From Burkholderia aenigmatica (GTDB lineage: Bacteria; Pseudomonadota; Gammaproteobacteria; Burkholderiales; Burkholderiaceae): a stretch of DNA of 64,000 nucleotides. The notes beneath the pieces are model-generated. The model did not search any database. It was given only the letters and a program-made list of their open reading frames with translations, and was not told the DNA's origin. Numbering within the stretch: position 1 is the first letter of the stretch; every line of letters starts with the position of its first letter. The DNA is taken from assembly GCF_902499175.1 (NCBI RefSeq), contig NZ_CABVQC010000008.1:122470-186469 (forward strand), in the 5' to 3' direction. Position numbers and translations under genes: made by a program. Of this stretch, positions 8,392 through 18,083 are shown piece by piece.

Positions 8392-9912
8392 ATGAATCCG
8401 GTTCCCGCGTACACGTCCGACGCCGATGTCGGCCACTATGTCGACGGCGCGCCCGTCGCCGGCCGCAGCGGCCGCTTCCAGGACGTTCTCAATCCCGCGC
8501 TCGGCCGTGCGGTGCGCCGCGTGGCGCTCGCCGACGACAGCGAAGTGCAACAGGCCGTCGCGTCGGCCCACGCCGCGTTCCCGGCCTGGGCCGCGACGCC
8601 GCCGATCCGCCGCGCGCGCGTCATGCACCGCTTCCTGCAACTGATGAACGAGCACCGCGACGCCCTCGCGGCGATCATCACGGCCGAGCACGGCAAGGTG
8701 TTCTCCGACGCGCAGGGCGAAGTCGCCCGCGGCATCGACATCATCGAATTCGCCTGCGGCGTGCCGCAGCTCCTGAAGGGCGACTTCACCGACCAGGTCA
8801 GCACCGGCATCGACAACTGGACGATGCGCCAGCCGCTCGGCGTCGTCGCGGGCATCACGCCGTTCAACTTCCCGTGCATGGTGCCGTGCTGGATGTTCCC
8901 GGTCGCGATCGCGACGGGCAACACGTTCGTGCTGAAGCCGAGCGAGCGCGACCCGTCGGCGGCCTTGTTCATCGCCGACCTGCTCACGCAGGCCGGGCTG
9001 CCGGCCGGCGTGTTCAACGTCGTGCAGGGCGACAAGGGCGCGGTCGACGCACTGCTCGACCACCCGGACGTGCAAGCCGTCAGCTTCGTCGGCTCGACGC
9101 CGATCGCGGCCTATGTGCAGCAGCGTGCCGTGCAATCCGGCAAGCGCGTGCAGGCACTCGGCGGCGCAAAGAATCACCTCGTCGTGATGCCCGACGCGAA
9201 CCTCGAGCAGGCCGTCGATGCGCTGATCGGCGCCGCGTACGGCTCGGCCGGCGAGCGCTGCATGGCGATCAGCGTCGCGGTGCTGGTCGGCGACATCGCG
9301 GACAAGATCGTGCCGCTGGTGGCCGAGCGCGCGCGCAAGCTGGTGATCGGCGACGGCATGTCGCCGGAAGTCGAGATGGGCCCGATCGTCACCGGCGATG
9401 CACTCAAGCGCATCGAAGGCTATATCGAGCAAGGCGTGAACGAAGGCGCGCAACTGGTGGTCGACGGCCGCGGGCTGCGCGTGCCGGGCCGCGAGGCAGG
9501 CTTCTTCACCGGCGGCACGCTGTTCGACCACGTGACGCCCGACATGCGCATCTACAAGGAAGAAATCTTCGGGCCCGTGCTCGGCTGCGTGCGCGTGAAG
9601 GATTTCGGCGAGGCGGTCGACCTGATCAACGCGCATGAATTCGGCAACGGCGTGTCGTGCTTCACGAGCGACGGCGGCATCGCGCGCGAGTTCTCGCGGC
9701 GCATCCAGGTCGGCATGGTCGGCATCAACGTGCCGATTCCGGTGCCGATGGCGTGGCATGGTTTCGGCGGCTGGAAGAAGAGCCTGTTCGGCGACATGCA
9801 CGCATACGGCGAGGAAGGCGTGCGCTTCTACACGCGCCAGAAGTCGGTGATGCAGCGCTGGTCGTCGAGCATCGGCAAGGGCGCCGAATTCGCGATGCCG
9901 ACCGCGAAGTAA
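8392..9912 (+). CDS. iolA: CoA-acylating methylmalonate/malonate-semialdehyde dehydrogenase
   Basis: Oxidises malonate semialdehyde (from inositol) to acetyl-CoA and CO2, or methylmalonate semialdehyde (from valine) to propionyl-CoA, using NAD+ and CoA. The 506-residue protein has the ALDH fold of the MmsA/IolA family. The catalytic nucleophile is Cys290 in [11 protein letters not shown]. Other family marks are [38 protein letters not shown] and [11 protein letters not shown]. The ATG at 8392 follows an AGGAGA ribosome-binding site and removes an unrelated 29-residue extension. It is 1.5 kb from the inositol cluster with the inositol-type regulator between them. Since iolABCDEG are otherwise covered here, the inositol role is likely, but mmsA (valine) remains possible. 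Confidence 0.9.
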   Translation: MNPVPAYTSDADVGHYVDGAPVAGRSGRFQDVLNPALGRAVRRVALADDSEVQQAVASAHAAFPAWAATPPIRRARVMHRFLQLMNEHRDALAAIITAEHGKVFSDAQGEVARGIDIIEFACGVPQLLKGDFTDQVSTGIDNWTMRQPLGVVAGITPFNFPCMVPCWMFPVAIATGNTFVLKPSERDPSAALFIADLLTQAGLPAGVFNVVQGDKGAVDALLDHPDVQAVSFVGSTPIAAYVQQRAVQSGKRVQALGGAKNHLVVMPDANLEQAVDALIGAAYGSAGERCMAISVAVLVGDIADKIVPLVAERARKLVIGDGMSPEVEMGPIVTGDALKRIEGYIEQGVNEGAQLVVDGRGLRVPGREAGFFTGGTLFDHVTPDMRIYKEEIFGPVLGCVRVKDFGEAVDLINAHEFGNGVSCFTSDGGIAREFSRRIQVGMVGINVPIPVPMAWHGFGGWKKSLFGDMHAYGEEGVRFYTRQKSVMQRWSSSIGKGAEFAMPTAK

Positions 9913-9926
9913 GCGCCTGACGGCAC

Positions 9927-9955
9927 ACCGCCCGCCGATCGGTCGCGCGGGCGGT
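9927..9955. terminator. hairpin between convergent genes
   Basis: ACCGCCCGC (9927-9935) and GCGGGCGGT (9947-9955) form a perfect 9-base stem with an 11-base loop. It sits 14 bases after the dehydrogenase stop and just before the convergent RpiR gene ends. There is no T-tract. Confidence 0.4.
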
Positions 9956-9971
9956 ACGCCGGCAGGATGCG

Positions 9972-10856
9972 TCAGCCGGCCTGCGTGCCGTGCGCGCCGT
10001 CGGCGGTCGGCAAGTACGACAGTTCGAGCCGGTACGCGAGCGCGACGAACAGGCTCTGTGCGAGCCCCATCGTGGCCGTCAGCGCGCGGAAGCCGAACGT
10101 CGCGCTGTCCTGCACCATCAGCGTCACCTCGGCCTCCCGCGCCAGCGGGCTCATCCGGCTGTCGGTGATCGCGATCAGCCGCGCGCCGCGCTGCGCGGCC
10201 TGTTGCGCGACCTGCACGGTTTCCTCCGCGTACGGCATGAACGAGATGACGATCATCACGTCGCCCTCGCGCACCGAGCGGATCTGGCCGAGATGCATGC
10301 TGCCGAGCGCGCTGAACAGGCCGATGCGCTTGTCGGTGTGCTGCAGCGCATAGTCGAGGTACACGGCGATCGGAAACGCGCGCCGCGAGCCCGCGATCCA
10401 GATCGCCTGCGTGTCGGCGAGCAGGTCGACGGCCTGCGCGAGCGCCTGCGAATCGAGCGTCTGCCGCAGCTGCTGCATCCCGGCAATACTGCCCTTGATG
10501 AACTCGTCGGCGATCTGCTCGGGCTGCAGGCTCGACGAGCCCGATTCGATCACATCGCGCAGCCGCAGGTTGTACGCGCGCCCCGGCGCGATCTGTTGCG
10601 CGAGCCCCTCGCGGAACAGCTTCTGCATCTCGGAGAAACCGGAAAAGCCGAAATGCTTCGCGAAGCGCACGACGGCCGACGGCTGGACGCCGCACGCTTC
10701 CGCGAGCGACTGGATGCCTTCCAGGCCAAGCTGGTCCCGATGCGTTTCCACGTGGCGCGCAATCACCTTCAGGCGATTGCTGAGGCCGTCGTACTCCTGC
10801 GTCAGATGCTGCAGGAACTGCTCGACGGTGGCGGGAGGTTTCTCGGATGAACTCAT
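9972..10856 (-). CDS. iolR: MurR/RpiR-family regulator (probable IolR)
   Basis: DNA-binding repressor/activator of 294 residues. An HTH_6 domain lies at about 1-85 (SLAEACGVQPSAVVRFAKHFGFSGFSEMQKLF). A SIS sugar-phosphate isomerase-like sensing domain spans about 125-265 (AIWIAGSRRAFPIAVYLDY, GDVMIVISFMPYAEET). The ATG at 10856 is chosen over an upstream in-frame ATG (10931), which would add 25 residues with no family similarity. RpiR-type proteins with SIS domains control inositol genes in rhizobia, and this gene adjoins a complete inositol locus. GGAA-N6-TTCC palindromes of the kind reported for rhizobial IolR occur in the central promoter at 19129-19172. The gene symbol is therefore inferred, not proven. 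Confidence 0.85.
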   Translation of the reverse strand: MSSSEKPPATVEQFLQHLTQEYDGLSNRLKVIARHVETHRDQLGLEGIQSLAEACGVQPSAVVRFAKHFGFSGFSEMQKLFREGLAQQIAPGRAYNLRLRDVIESGSSSLQPEQIADEFIKGSIAGMQQLRQTLDSQALAQAVDLLADTQAIWIAGSRRAFPIAVYLDYALQHTDKRIGLFSALGSMHLGQIRSVREGDVMIVISFMPYAEETVQVAQQAAQRGARLIAITDSRMSPLAREAEVTLMVQDSATFGFRALTATMGLAQSLFVALAYRLELSYLPTADGAHGTQAG

Positions 10857-11154
10857 CGGATAGCGCGAAGTTGACGGCCCCGACGTGCGCGCGATACTGG
10901 CGGGCGCGGCCCGGGACTCACCTGGATACATGCATGAAGGGCGAATTTAATCACGTTTGCGGCGCGGCCCGCGCCGCGTGCTCGCTCCCACGCGCTCGAT
11001 CATCACTTGCCTACGCTCCACGGCAATGCTGGAAGCGATTGTCCAACGCTCTCGCGGCGTCGTAAAGATTAGGGTGTCTACCAAGGCCGGCCGTCGGTGC
11101 AAAGCCTTGCACGACGGGCGCGCAGCGCGCCGCAGCCGGCCCGTCGCGCGCCGT

Positions 11155-12327
11155 TCAACGATAGTCGACCCACACGCCGCCCGCATCGGCCGAGCGCACG
11201 CAGTTCTCGACCCAGCGCACGCCTTCCACGCCCGCATGGACGTCCGGATAGCGGATGTTCTTCAGCGCCGCGGCGTCGCCGCGATCGGCCGCATCCATCG
11301 CGAGTGCGAAGCGCGCATAGAGATTCGACCAGGCTTCGAACAACCCCTCCGGATGCCCGGCGCCGATGCGATCCTCGCGCAATGCGTGCGGATGCAGATA
11401 GCCCATCCCGCGATCGAGCACCTGCGCGGGCTGCCCCTGCACTTCGTAGCGCAACTGGTTCGGATGCTCGTCCCACCACTCGACGCTCGCCTTCGAGCCG
11501 ATCACGCGCACCTTCTGGCCGTGCATCGAGCCCGCGTTCACCGCGCTCGACCACACGTAGCCAACCGCGCCCGTGTCGTATTCCATGATCGTGAACGCAT
11601 TGTCTTCCAGCGGCGCGCGGCTCTTCACGAAGCTCTGCCGCGAACACATCAGCCGCCGGATCTTCAGCTCGGGCACCATCACTTCCGAGATGTACAGCGG
11701 ATGCGTGCCGATGTCGCCGAGCACGTAGCTCGGGCCCGCGAACTTCGGGTCGACGCGCCAGCGCGCAGCCGCGCTCGCGGCCTCGACGCCCTCGCTGTGG
11801 AACCCGTGCGCGAACTGCATCTGCACGATGCGGATCTCGCCGAGATCGCCGCGCGCGATCATCTCGCGCGCCTGTTCGATCATCTGGTGTCCGGAGTAGC
11901 CGTACGCGACGCCGACGATCCGGTTCTTCTCGACCGACAGGCGCTGCAGCGTTTCGGCCTCCTCGGTCGTGAAGCACAGCGGCTTCTCGCAGACCACGTG
12001 CAGCCCCGCGTTCAGCGCCGCACGGCAGATCTCGAAGTGCGTGTTGTTCGGCGTCGCGATCGACACCGCGCGAATGCCGTCCGGGCGGCGCGCCTCGGCG
12101 TCGAACATCGTCGCGTAGTCGGGATAGCAGCGCTCCGCCGCGACGCCGAGCTTCACGCCGAACTGGCGGCCGCGCTCGGGATCGATGTCGAACGCGCCGG
12201 CGACCAGCTGAAAGCTGCCGTCGCGCAACGCGGCCGACCGGTGACTGTAGCCGATCTGGCTGCCGAGCCCGCCGCCGACCATGCCCCAGCGAATCGAATG
12301 TCCAAGCAGAATCTGTCCGTCGATCAT
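11155..12327 (-). CDS. Gfo/Idh/MocA-family NAD(P)-dependent dehydrogenase
   Basis: Cytoplasmic oxidoreductase of 390 residues. The N-terminal Rossmann domain has the glycine-rich motif GMVGGGLGSQIG (about 15-26). The family motif EKPL carries the catalytic lysine. The C-terminal alpha/beta domain contains GDIGTHPLYISE with the expected catalytic-site histidine. It is the last gene of the seven-gene inositol operon and differs clearly from the IolG-like protein two genes upstream. It may therefore oxidise another inositol isomer (scyllo- or chiro-inositol) or an oxidised intermediate. Substrate assignment is inference from context. A GC-rich inverted repeat (11112-11119 with 11139-11146) lies just after its stop. 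Confidence 0.85.
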   Translation of the reverse strand: MIDGQILLGHSIRWGMVGGGLGSQIGYSHRSAALRDGSFQLVAGAFDIDPERGRQFGVKLGVAAERCYPDYATMFDAEARRPDGIRAVSIATPNNTHFEICRAALNAGLHVVCEKPLCFTTEEAETLQRLSVEKNRIVGVAYGYSGHQMIEQAREMIARGDLGEIRIVQMQFAHGFHSEGVEAASAAARWRVDPKFAGPSYVLGDIGTHPLYISEVMVPELKIRRLMCSRQSFVKSRAPLEDNAFTIMEYDTGAVGYVWSSAVNAGSMHGQKVRVIGSKASVEWWDEHPNQLRYEVQGQPAQVLDRGMGYLHPHALREDRIGAGHPEGLFEAWSNLYARFALAMDAADRGDAAALKNIRYPDVHAGVEGVRWVENCVRSADAGGVWVDYR

Positions 12328-12359
12328 GATTGTGTCGTTCCTTGTCCGTATTCAGATCA

Positions 12360-13286
12360 TCAAGCGAAACCGGCCGACGCGAGAAACGCGCGGCTCGCGG
12401 CCACGTCGCGCAGGCTCGTGCCGGCATTGCGCGGGTCGCGCTCCTGTTCGATCGTGATGTAGCCGGCGTAGCCGATCTCGTCGAGCGCCTGCTTGATCGA
12501 CCGGTAGTCGAGCATGCCCTTGCCGATCGGGCACATCACGCCGCGCGCGCAAGCCGCGAAGAACGCGATGTGCTCGCCCATCACCGCGTCGTACACGGCC
12601 GCGTCGATGTCCTTGAAATGCACGTAGTCGAGGCGCGCCGCGTGGCGGCGCAGCCAGGTTTCCGGATCCATGCCCGAGTAGTACAGATGGCCCGTATCGA
12701 GACAGAGGCCCGCCGTGTCGGCGGGAATGTCGGCGACGATCCGGTCGATCTCGTCCGCGAACTCGATATAGCCGCCCGCATGCGGATGGATCACCGTGCG
12801 TACGCCGAATTCGTCGCGCGCGATCGTCGCGATCTGCCGGATGTGCTCGACCATCGTCGACCAGCTTGCGTCCGACAGCCGTGGCGCGCGATCGGCGTGG
12901 CCGGCCGCGTAATCGCGCTCCTCGTGGCCCCAGTCCATCACGACCAGATACGGCGCCGCGTAGCGCTGGCCGTCCTGCGTCGGCAGTTTCGGCAGCCGCG
13001 TGATCAGCGCGCAGATCTCGCGCGTCTGGCGTAACAGGTTCGGCAGGTTCTCCAGCGAGACGAGATCGTCGAAGATCGTGCCGGCGGTGATGCTCAGGCG
13101 CTGCCGCTCGAGCTCCGCGCTCACCACGTCGAGTTCCAGCGGGATGTAGCCGTATGGCCCAAGCTCGATACCCGAGTAGCCGGCCTCGGCCGCCTCGGCG
13201 AGCACCTGCCGCCACGGCGGCAGGTGCGGGTTCTTCACGTCGTCGACGCCCCAGCAGCACGGTGCGCAACCCATCTTCATCGTCAT
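12360..13286 (-). CDS. TIM-barrel sugar isomerase/epimerase, IolE/MocC-like
   Basis: Cytoplasmic AP-endonuclease-2-fold (xylose isomerase-like TIM barrel) protein of 308 residues. Metal-ligand motifs typical of the fold are visible: the substrate-side Glu in SGIELGPYGY, His in VIHPHAGGYIEF, Asp/His in LCLDTGHLYYSG, His-Lys-Asp in YVHFKDID and the terminal Glu in YITIEQERDP. An alternative start 6 bases downstream (MKMG) is equally possible. It lies between the two dehydrogenase genes, with a 32-base gap on each side. It is distinct from the IolE encoded on the other strand. It may act on keto-inositol isomers or in an isomer-interconversion branch, but the reaction is unproven. Confidence 0.85.
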   Translation of the reverse strand: MTMKMGCAPCCWGVDDVKNPHLPPWRQVLAEAAEAGYSGIELGPYGYIPLELDVVSAELERQRLSITAGTIFDDLVSLENLPNLLRQTREICALITRLPKLPTQDGQRYAAPYLVVMDWGHEERDYAAGHADRAPRLSDASWSTMVEHIRQIATIARDEFGVRTVIHPHAGGYIEFADEIDRIVADIPADTAGLCLDTGHLYYSGMDPETWLRRHAARLDYVHFKDIDAAVYDAVMGEHIAFFAACARGVMCPIGKGMLDYRSIKQALDEIGYAGYITIEQERDPRNAGTSLRDVAASRAFLASAGFA

Positions 13287-13318
13287 GTCGGTCAGTCCGG
13301 CAAGTAGGCGGCTGCGGT

Positions 13319-14332
13319 TCAGCCGCGATAGAACGCAGGGCGTTCGGCCATCGCGATCGGCTCGACCGCCCCGCTCTTTTGCGCACGCACGCAGGCGTCG
13401 GCCGCGACTGCCGCCGCGTAGCCGTCCCAGGCGGACGGCCCGGTCAGCACGCCCTGTCGCACGCCGTCGATGAACGCCTGCAGCTCGACGTCGTACGACG
13501 CGATGAAGCGTTCCTTCCAGTCGGTCATGATCTCGACCGACTGCCGCGCCGCATGCTTGAGCCCCACGGCCGGCGGATCGGGCAGCTTCGCGATGCCCTG
13601 CTCGCCCACCACCTCGCACTGGATGTCGTAGCCGTACTGGCAGTTCACGAAGATCTCGACGTCGATACGCACGCCGCTCGCGGTTTCCAGCAGCACGATC
13701 TGCGGATCGGCGAGATGCGAGGACGCATGGCGCGTCTTCTTCGGATAGACGACCTGCGTACTCACGTAGTCTTCGCCGAGCAGCCAGCGCAGCACGTCGA
13801 GTTCGTGGATCAGCGTGTCGGTGATCGCCATGTCGGTCGTGTAGCGCTCGCCGACCGACTGGTTGCGGTGCGCGCAATGCAGCATCAGCGGCGCGCCGAT
13901 CTCGCCGCTGTCGATCACGCGCTTCAGCGCGCGATAGCCTTCGTCGTACGGACGCATGAAGCCGACCTGCACGAGCCGCTTGCCGTGCGCCGCTTCGGCT
14001 TCGACGATCCGCATGCAGCCTTCGGCCGTGACGGCGAGCGGCTTCTCGCAGAACACGGGCTTGCCGTGCGCGATCGCGTCGAGCACGAACGCTTCGTGCG
14101 TCGGCCCCCATGACGTGACGAGCACGGCCTGCACGTCGGCGGCCGCGACCACCTCGTGGCCGTCGCCGTAGATCTCGGCGTCGAGCGCGTACTTCGTCAC
14201 CGCGTCGCGCGCCTGCTGCGGATCGATGTCGTTGACGGCCACGACGCGCGCGCCGGACAGCGTGCGGGTCAGTCTGCGAATATGGTCCTGGCCGATCGCA
14301 CCGCAGCCGATCACGCCGATTTGCAAGGTCAT
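13319..14332 (-). CDS. iolG: inositol 2-dehydrogenase
   Basis: Oxidises myo-inositol to 2-keto-myo-inositol (scyllo-inosose) with NAD+, the first catabolic step. The 337-residue protein has the Gfo/Idh/MocA architecture. The N-terminal Rossmann motif is [16 protein letters not shown] (6-21), the catalytic lysine lies in CEKPLAV (about 95), and the catalytic Asp/His pair lies in [19 protein letters not shown] (about 170-188), all as in characterised IolG/IdhA enzymes. It belongs to the same minus-strand operon as the inositol transporter. Of the two Gfo/Idh genes in the operon, this one matches IolG better in length and motifs. Confidence 0.92.
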   Translation of the reverse strand: MTLQIGVIGCGAIGQDHIRRLTRTLSGARVVAVNDIDPQQARDAVTKYALDAEIYGDGHEVVAAADVQAVLVTSWGPTHEAFVLDAIAHGKPVFCEKPLAVTAEGCMRIVEAEAAHGKRLVQVGFMRPYDEGYRALKRVIDSGEIGAPLMLHCAHRNQSVGERYTTDMAITDTLIHELDVLRWLLGEDYVSTQVVYPKKTRHASSHLADPQIVLLETASGVRIDVEIFVNCQYGYDIQCEVVGEQGIAKLPDPPAVGLKHAARQSVEIMTDWKERFIASYDVELQAFIDGVRQGVLTGPSAWDGYAAAVAADACVRAQKSGAVEPIAMAERPAFYRG

Positions 14333-14391
14333 CTAAGAGTCTCCAGTCGTTCATTGGCGGTGCGGCACGCGCCGCACCGGTCAGTCATTCG

Positions 14392-15303
14392 TCAGCGCGC
14401 CGAGCGATCGAAATGACGATCGACGTAGCGCCGGATCGTGTCGCGCATGTAGCGCGACGATGCTTCCGCGCGGTCCTCCCACGCGAACACGCACGACGAC
14501 ATCACGCCGTCGAAGCCTGCCGCGCCGAGCGCCCGGAAGAACACGTCCCAGTCGATCTCGCCCTGCCCGATGTCGAGATGCTGGTGCACGCGAATCTGGT
14601 TCGAACCCGGCGGGTTCACGATGTAGCGCAGCTGGCTGCTCTTGCGGTGGTCGAAGGTGTCGGCCACGCGCACGTGCGCGAGGATCGGCGCGGCCTGCGC
14701 GATCATCGCGGCCATGTCTTCGCCGTAGTAGAACGTGTGCGGCGCGATGTACGACAGCTTCAGCGACGGCGAACCGAGGTTCGTGACGATGTCGATCGCG
14801 GGCTGCAGCTGCTCGATCCAGTCCTCCGGATGCGGCTCGACCGACAGCACGATGCGTTCGCGTTCGAGGATCGGCAGCAGCTCGTCCATCGAACGGAACC
14901 ACGCGGCTTCGCACAGCTCCTTCGGGTTCGCGCCGGGTCGTTCCCCGACCGAGCGCTCCGGCGACGCGCCGCGCCCGAACTCCGACACCATCAGCGCGCA
15001 CTCCATTTCGACCGCCACCTCGATCGCCTTCTTCCAGCAGCGCACGGCCCATTGACGCTCATCCTCGAACGGGCTCGCCCAGCGGTACATCGGCTGCAGC
15101 GACGCAAGGCCGACGCCGCTCGCGCGCATCGCCTGCCGGAACGCGGCCATCCGTTCGCGCGTGGCGCGCGGCATCACCCACCAGTCGAGGAAATCGCTGC
15201 GCGGCGACAGCTCGATCTGGTCGTAGCCGAGCTCGGCCACCGCGTGCGGCAGGCGGTCGAGCGGCAGGTGGCGAATCATGTAGGGGTCCAGCGCGATCTT
15301 CAT
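14392..15303 (-). CDS. TIM-barrel isomerase-like protein, IolH-like
   Basis: Cytoplasmic xylose-isomerase-like TIM-barrel protein of 303 residues. The N-terminus MKIALDPYMIRHLPL and the segments MVSEFGRGASPE, LSVEPHPEDWIEQ, LAHVRVADTFDHRK and GQGEIDWDVFF carry the conserved acidic and histidine positions of the fold. It resembles proteins annotated IolH, whose reaction is not settled. The ATG at 15303 is chosen because the preceding 15 codons are unrelated low-complexity sequence. It is co-transcribed between iolG and the permease gene. It is probably involved in inositol or inositol-derivative processing; I cannot say which step. Confidence 0.8.
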   Translation of the reverse strand: MKIALDPYMIRHLPLDRLPHAVAELGYDQIELSPRSDFLDWWVMPRATRERMAAFRQAMRASGVGLASLQPMYRWASPFEDERQWAVRCWKKAIEVAVEMECALMVSEFGRGASPERSVGERPGANPKELCEAAWFRSMDELLPILERERIVLSVEPHPEDWIEQLQPAIDIVTNLGSPSLKLSYIAPHTFYYGEDMAAMIAQAAPILAHVRVADTFDHRKSSQLRYIVNPPGSNQIRVHQHLDIGQGEIDWDVFFRALGAAGFDGVMSSCVFAWEDRAEASSRYMRDTIRRYVDRHFDRSAR

Positions 15304-15379
15304 CGAATGTCCTCGACGGTGGCGGGTACCGGACCCAGGCGGCGGCACGTGCCGCCCGCGTCCGGCGATGCTTGACGGG

Positions 15380-16405
15380 TCAGCGGCGCTTCTTCTTGTT
15401 GCGATACTGGTCGGCGATCACGGCCGCGACGATGATCGCGCCCTTCACCATCTCCTGGTAATACGCGTCGATGCGGATGAACGTGAAGCCCGACGTCATC
15501 ACGCCGAGGATCAGCACGCCGATCACGGTGCCCGTCACGCGGCCGAGGCCGCCCGACAGCGACGTGCCGCCGATCACGACGGCCGCGATCGCGTCGAGTT
15601 CGTACATCACGCCCATGCCCGACTGGCCCGAGATCGCACGCGCGGCCGTCACGGTGCCGGCGATCCCGCTCAGCAGGCCGGCGATCGCGTAGACGAAGAT
15701 CAGGTGTCGCGTGACGTTGATACCCGACACGACGGCCGCGTGGCGGTTCGCGCCGATCGCATAGGTGTACTTGCCGAAGCGCGTGTAGCGCAGCACGACG
15801 TGGAAGATCGCGGCGATCACGAGAAAGATGATCACCGGATTGGCGCCTGCGCCGATGGCCGCGAACGGGTCGGTCAGCATCGACACCGGCATCCCGTTGG
15901 TGAACCACTTCGCGAAGCCGCGCGCGGCCACCATCGTGCCGAGCGTCGCGATGAACGGCGGGATGCCCGTCATCGCGATCAGCGAGCCGTTCAGCAGGCC
16001 GACCAGCAGCCCGACGCACACGCCGGCCAGCACCGGCCAGATGATCGGCAGGTCGGTCAAGTGCGGAAACACCGCGCGCGGGAAGTCGGACACCTGCGCG
16101 AGACTCGCCGAGACGACCGCCGCGGCGGCCACGACCGAGCCCGACGACAGGTCGATCCCACTGGTGATGATCACGAGGTTCACGCCGACCGCGATGATGC
16201 CGATCACGGCCATCTGCAGCACGATGATCTCGAGCCGTTCGGCATTGAACAGGAAGCTCTGGCCGACGACGATCCAGCCGACGATCTCGAAGAACAGGCT
16301 GATGCCGACGAGCACGAGGAAGATGCTCAGTTCGGGCGGCCACTTCGTGTGCCGCGCCTTGAGGGTCATGGTCTGCGCATCCGCGACCGGGTTCAGGTTG
16401 CCCAT
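15380..16405 (-). CDS. inositol/sugar ABC transporter permease (RbsC-type)
   Basis: Inner-membrane permease of 341 residues in the BPD_transp_2 (RbsC/XylH) family, with about 8-10 hydrophobic segments. The family-typical stretches are ITSGIDLSSGSVVA and AVVIGGTSLSGGLGRVTGT, close to the EAA-like cytoplasmic loop. The protein ends in a basic tail (RNKKKRR). The ATG at 16405 is preceded by GGAG at 8 bases. A TTG at 16435 that would overlap the ATPase stop is less likely. With the ATPase and binding protein upstream it forms a CUT2-type importer, most likely for myo-inositol given the surrounding catabolic genes. Confidence 0.92.
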   Translation of the reverse strand: MGNLNPVADAQTMTLKARHTKWPPELSIFLVLVGISLFFEIVGWIVVGQSFLFNAERLEIIVLQMAVIGIIAVGVNLVIITSGIDLSSGSVVAAAAVVSASLAQVSDFPRAVFPHLTDLPIIWPVLAGVCVGLLVGLLNGSLIAMTGIPPFIATLGTMVAARGFAKWFTNGMPVSMLTDPFAAIGAGANPVIIFLVIAAIFHVVLRYTRFGKYTYAIGANRHAAVVSGINVTRHLIFVYAIAGLLSGIAGTVTAARAISGQSGMGVMYELDAIAAVVIGGTSLSGGLGRVTGTVIGVLILGVMTSGFTFIRIDAYYQEMVKGAIIVAAVIADQYRNKKKRR

Positions 16406-16431
16406 TGCTTTGTCTCCAATCTTGTTTCGGC

Positions 16432-18015
16432 TCAACGCGACGCGAGATCCATGATGCGGACCTGGTCAGCGTCCTTGCGATCGACGATGCCGGTCATGCG
16501 CCCTTCGTGCATCACCATCACGCGATCGCTCATTCCCAGCACTTCCGGCATTTCCGACGAGATCATCAGCACCGCGACGCCCTTGCCGGCGAGCGCGCTG
16601 ACGAGCCGGTGGATCTCGGCCTTCGCGCCGACGTCGATGCCGCGCGTCGGCTCGTCGAGGATCAGGATGCGCGGCTGCGTGAGCAGCCACCGGCCGATCA
16701 GCACCTTCTGCTGGTTGCCGCCCGACAGATTCTGGATTTCCTCGTGCAGCCCGGGCGACTTCACGCGCAGCATCCGGCTCATTTCCTCGCAGTCGCGTTT
16801 CAGTTGCGCCTGCTGCACGAAATTGAACTTCACGTAGCGGTTGCTGAGCACCGCTGCTTCCATGTTCGCGAGCAGGTCGAGATTCAGGAAGCAGCCGGTG
16901 TCCTTGCGGTCTTCGGTGAGGAAGGCCATCCCGTGCTTCATCGCCTGCGCGGGCGTCGCAATGCGCACCGGCTTGCCGTCGATCCGGATCTCGCCCGTCG
17001 TGGCCGGCACGACGCCGAACAGCGCCTCCGCGACGTTCGAGCGCCCCGAGCCGACGAGGCCGGCCACGCCGAGGATCTCGCCCGCGCGCAGCTCGAAGCT
17101 CACGTCGCGGAACACGCCGTCGACGCCGAGGTTCTGCACCGACAGCACGACCTCGCCGATCGGCACCTCCTCCTTCGGGAACATCTGCGTGATCTCGCGC
17201 CCGACCATCATGCGGATGATGTCGTCGCGCGTGACATCGCTCGACGCATGCGTGCCGATGTACTTGCCGTCGCGGAACACCGAGAACTCGTCGGCGATCT
17301 CGAACAGCTCGTTCATCTTGTGCGTGATGTAGACGATGCCCTTGCCCTGCTCGCGCAGCTGGCGAATGATCCGGAACAGGTGCGTGACTTCCTTGTCGGT
17401 CAGCGCGGAGGTCGGCTCGTCCATGATCAGCACGTCGGAGTCGAACGACACGGCCTTCGCGATCTCGACCATCTGGCGGCTCGCGACCGTCAGCGTGCGC
17501 ACGTCGGTTTCCGGATCGATGTCGATCGACAGCCGCTCGAACAACTCGGCCGTCTGGCGGCGCAGCGCCGCGTGATCGATCAGGCCGAAACGGTTCTTCG
17601 GTTCGCGGCGGATCCAGATGTTCTCCGCGACCGTCATGTACGGCATCAGGTTGAGTTCCTGGTGGATCATCGCGATGCCGCGATCGAGCGCATCGAGCGG
17701 GCCGTTCAGCACGACGGGCTCGCCGTTGATCAGGATCTCGCCCTGGTCAGGTGTGTAGACGCCCGCGATGATCTTCATCAGCGTCGACTTGCCCGCGCCG
17801 TTCTCGCCCATCAACGCATGGACGGTGCCGCGACGCACGCGGAACTGCACGCCGTCGAGCGCGACGACGCCGGGAAAGGACTTGCCGACGCCGCGCACCT
17901 CGAGCACGCAGTCGGCCGCGGAAAAAGCCGGCGGGGCCGACGAGCCGGTCGAGCCGGACGAAGCGGCCGGCGCATCGTCGCCGGCCATCGGGCGCGCGAT
18001 CCTGGCTGTAAACAT
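16432..18015 (-). CDS. inositol/sugar ABC transporter ATP-binding protein (two ABC domains)
   Basis: CUT2-family (RbsA/MglA/XylG type) ATPase of 527 residues with two nucleotide-binding domains. The first has Walker A GENGAGKS and Walker [12 protein letters not shown]. The second has a degenerate Walker A region (GLVGSGRS), the signature [10 protein letters not shown] and Walker [15 protein letters not shown]. An asymmetric second domain is normal for this family. The ATG at 18015 follows GAGGA at good spacing; a longer upstream frame is rejected as Arg/Asp-rich shadow sequence. It lies between the binding-protein gene (68 bases) and the permease gene (26 bases). It powers uptake of the inositol-like substrate. 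Confidence 0.94.
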   Translation of the reverse strand: MFTARIARPMAGDDAPAASSGSTGSSAPPAFSAADCVLEVRGVGKSFPGVVALDGVQFRVRRGTVHALMGENGAGKSTLMKIIAGVYTPDQGEILINGEPVVLNGPLDALDRGIAMIHQELNLMPYMTVAENIWIRREPKNRFGLIDHAALRRQTAELFERLSIDIDPETDVRTLTVASRQMVEIAKAVSFDSDVLIMDEPTSALTDKEVTHLFRIIRQLREQGKGIVYITHKMNELFEIADEFSVFRDGKYIGTHASSDVTRDDIIRMMVGREITQMFPKEEVPIGEVVLSVQNLGVDGVFRDVSFELRAGEILGVAGLVGSGRSNVAEALFGVVPATTGEIRIDGKPVRIATPAQAMKHGMAFLTEDRKDTGCFLNLDLLANMEAAVLSNRYVKFNFVQQAQLKRDCEEMSRMLRVKSPGLHEEIQNLSGGNQQKVLIGRWLLTQPRILILDEPTRGIDVGAKAEIHRLVSALAGKGVAVLMISSEMPEVLGMSDRVMVMHEGRMTGIVDRKDADQVRIMDLASR

Positions 18016-18083
18016 GGACGTTCCTCGACGAGTCGCGCGCGAACCCGGCCATGCCGGGCCCGCGCAGTTCAACGGTTCACCGG

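Noticed and set aside
16406..16435. TTG start of the sugar permease overlapping the ATPase stop
   Set aside because: The ATG 30 bases downstream has a clear GGAG at proper spacing and gives the usual N-terminus.
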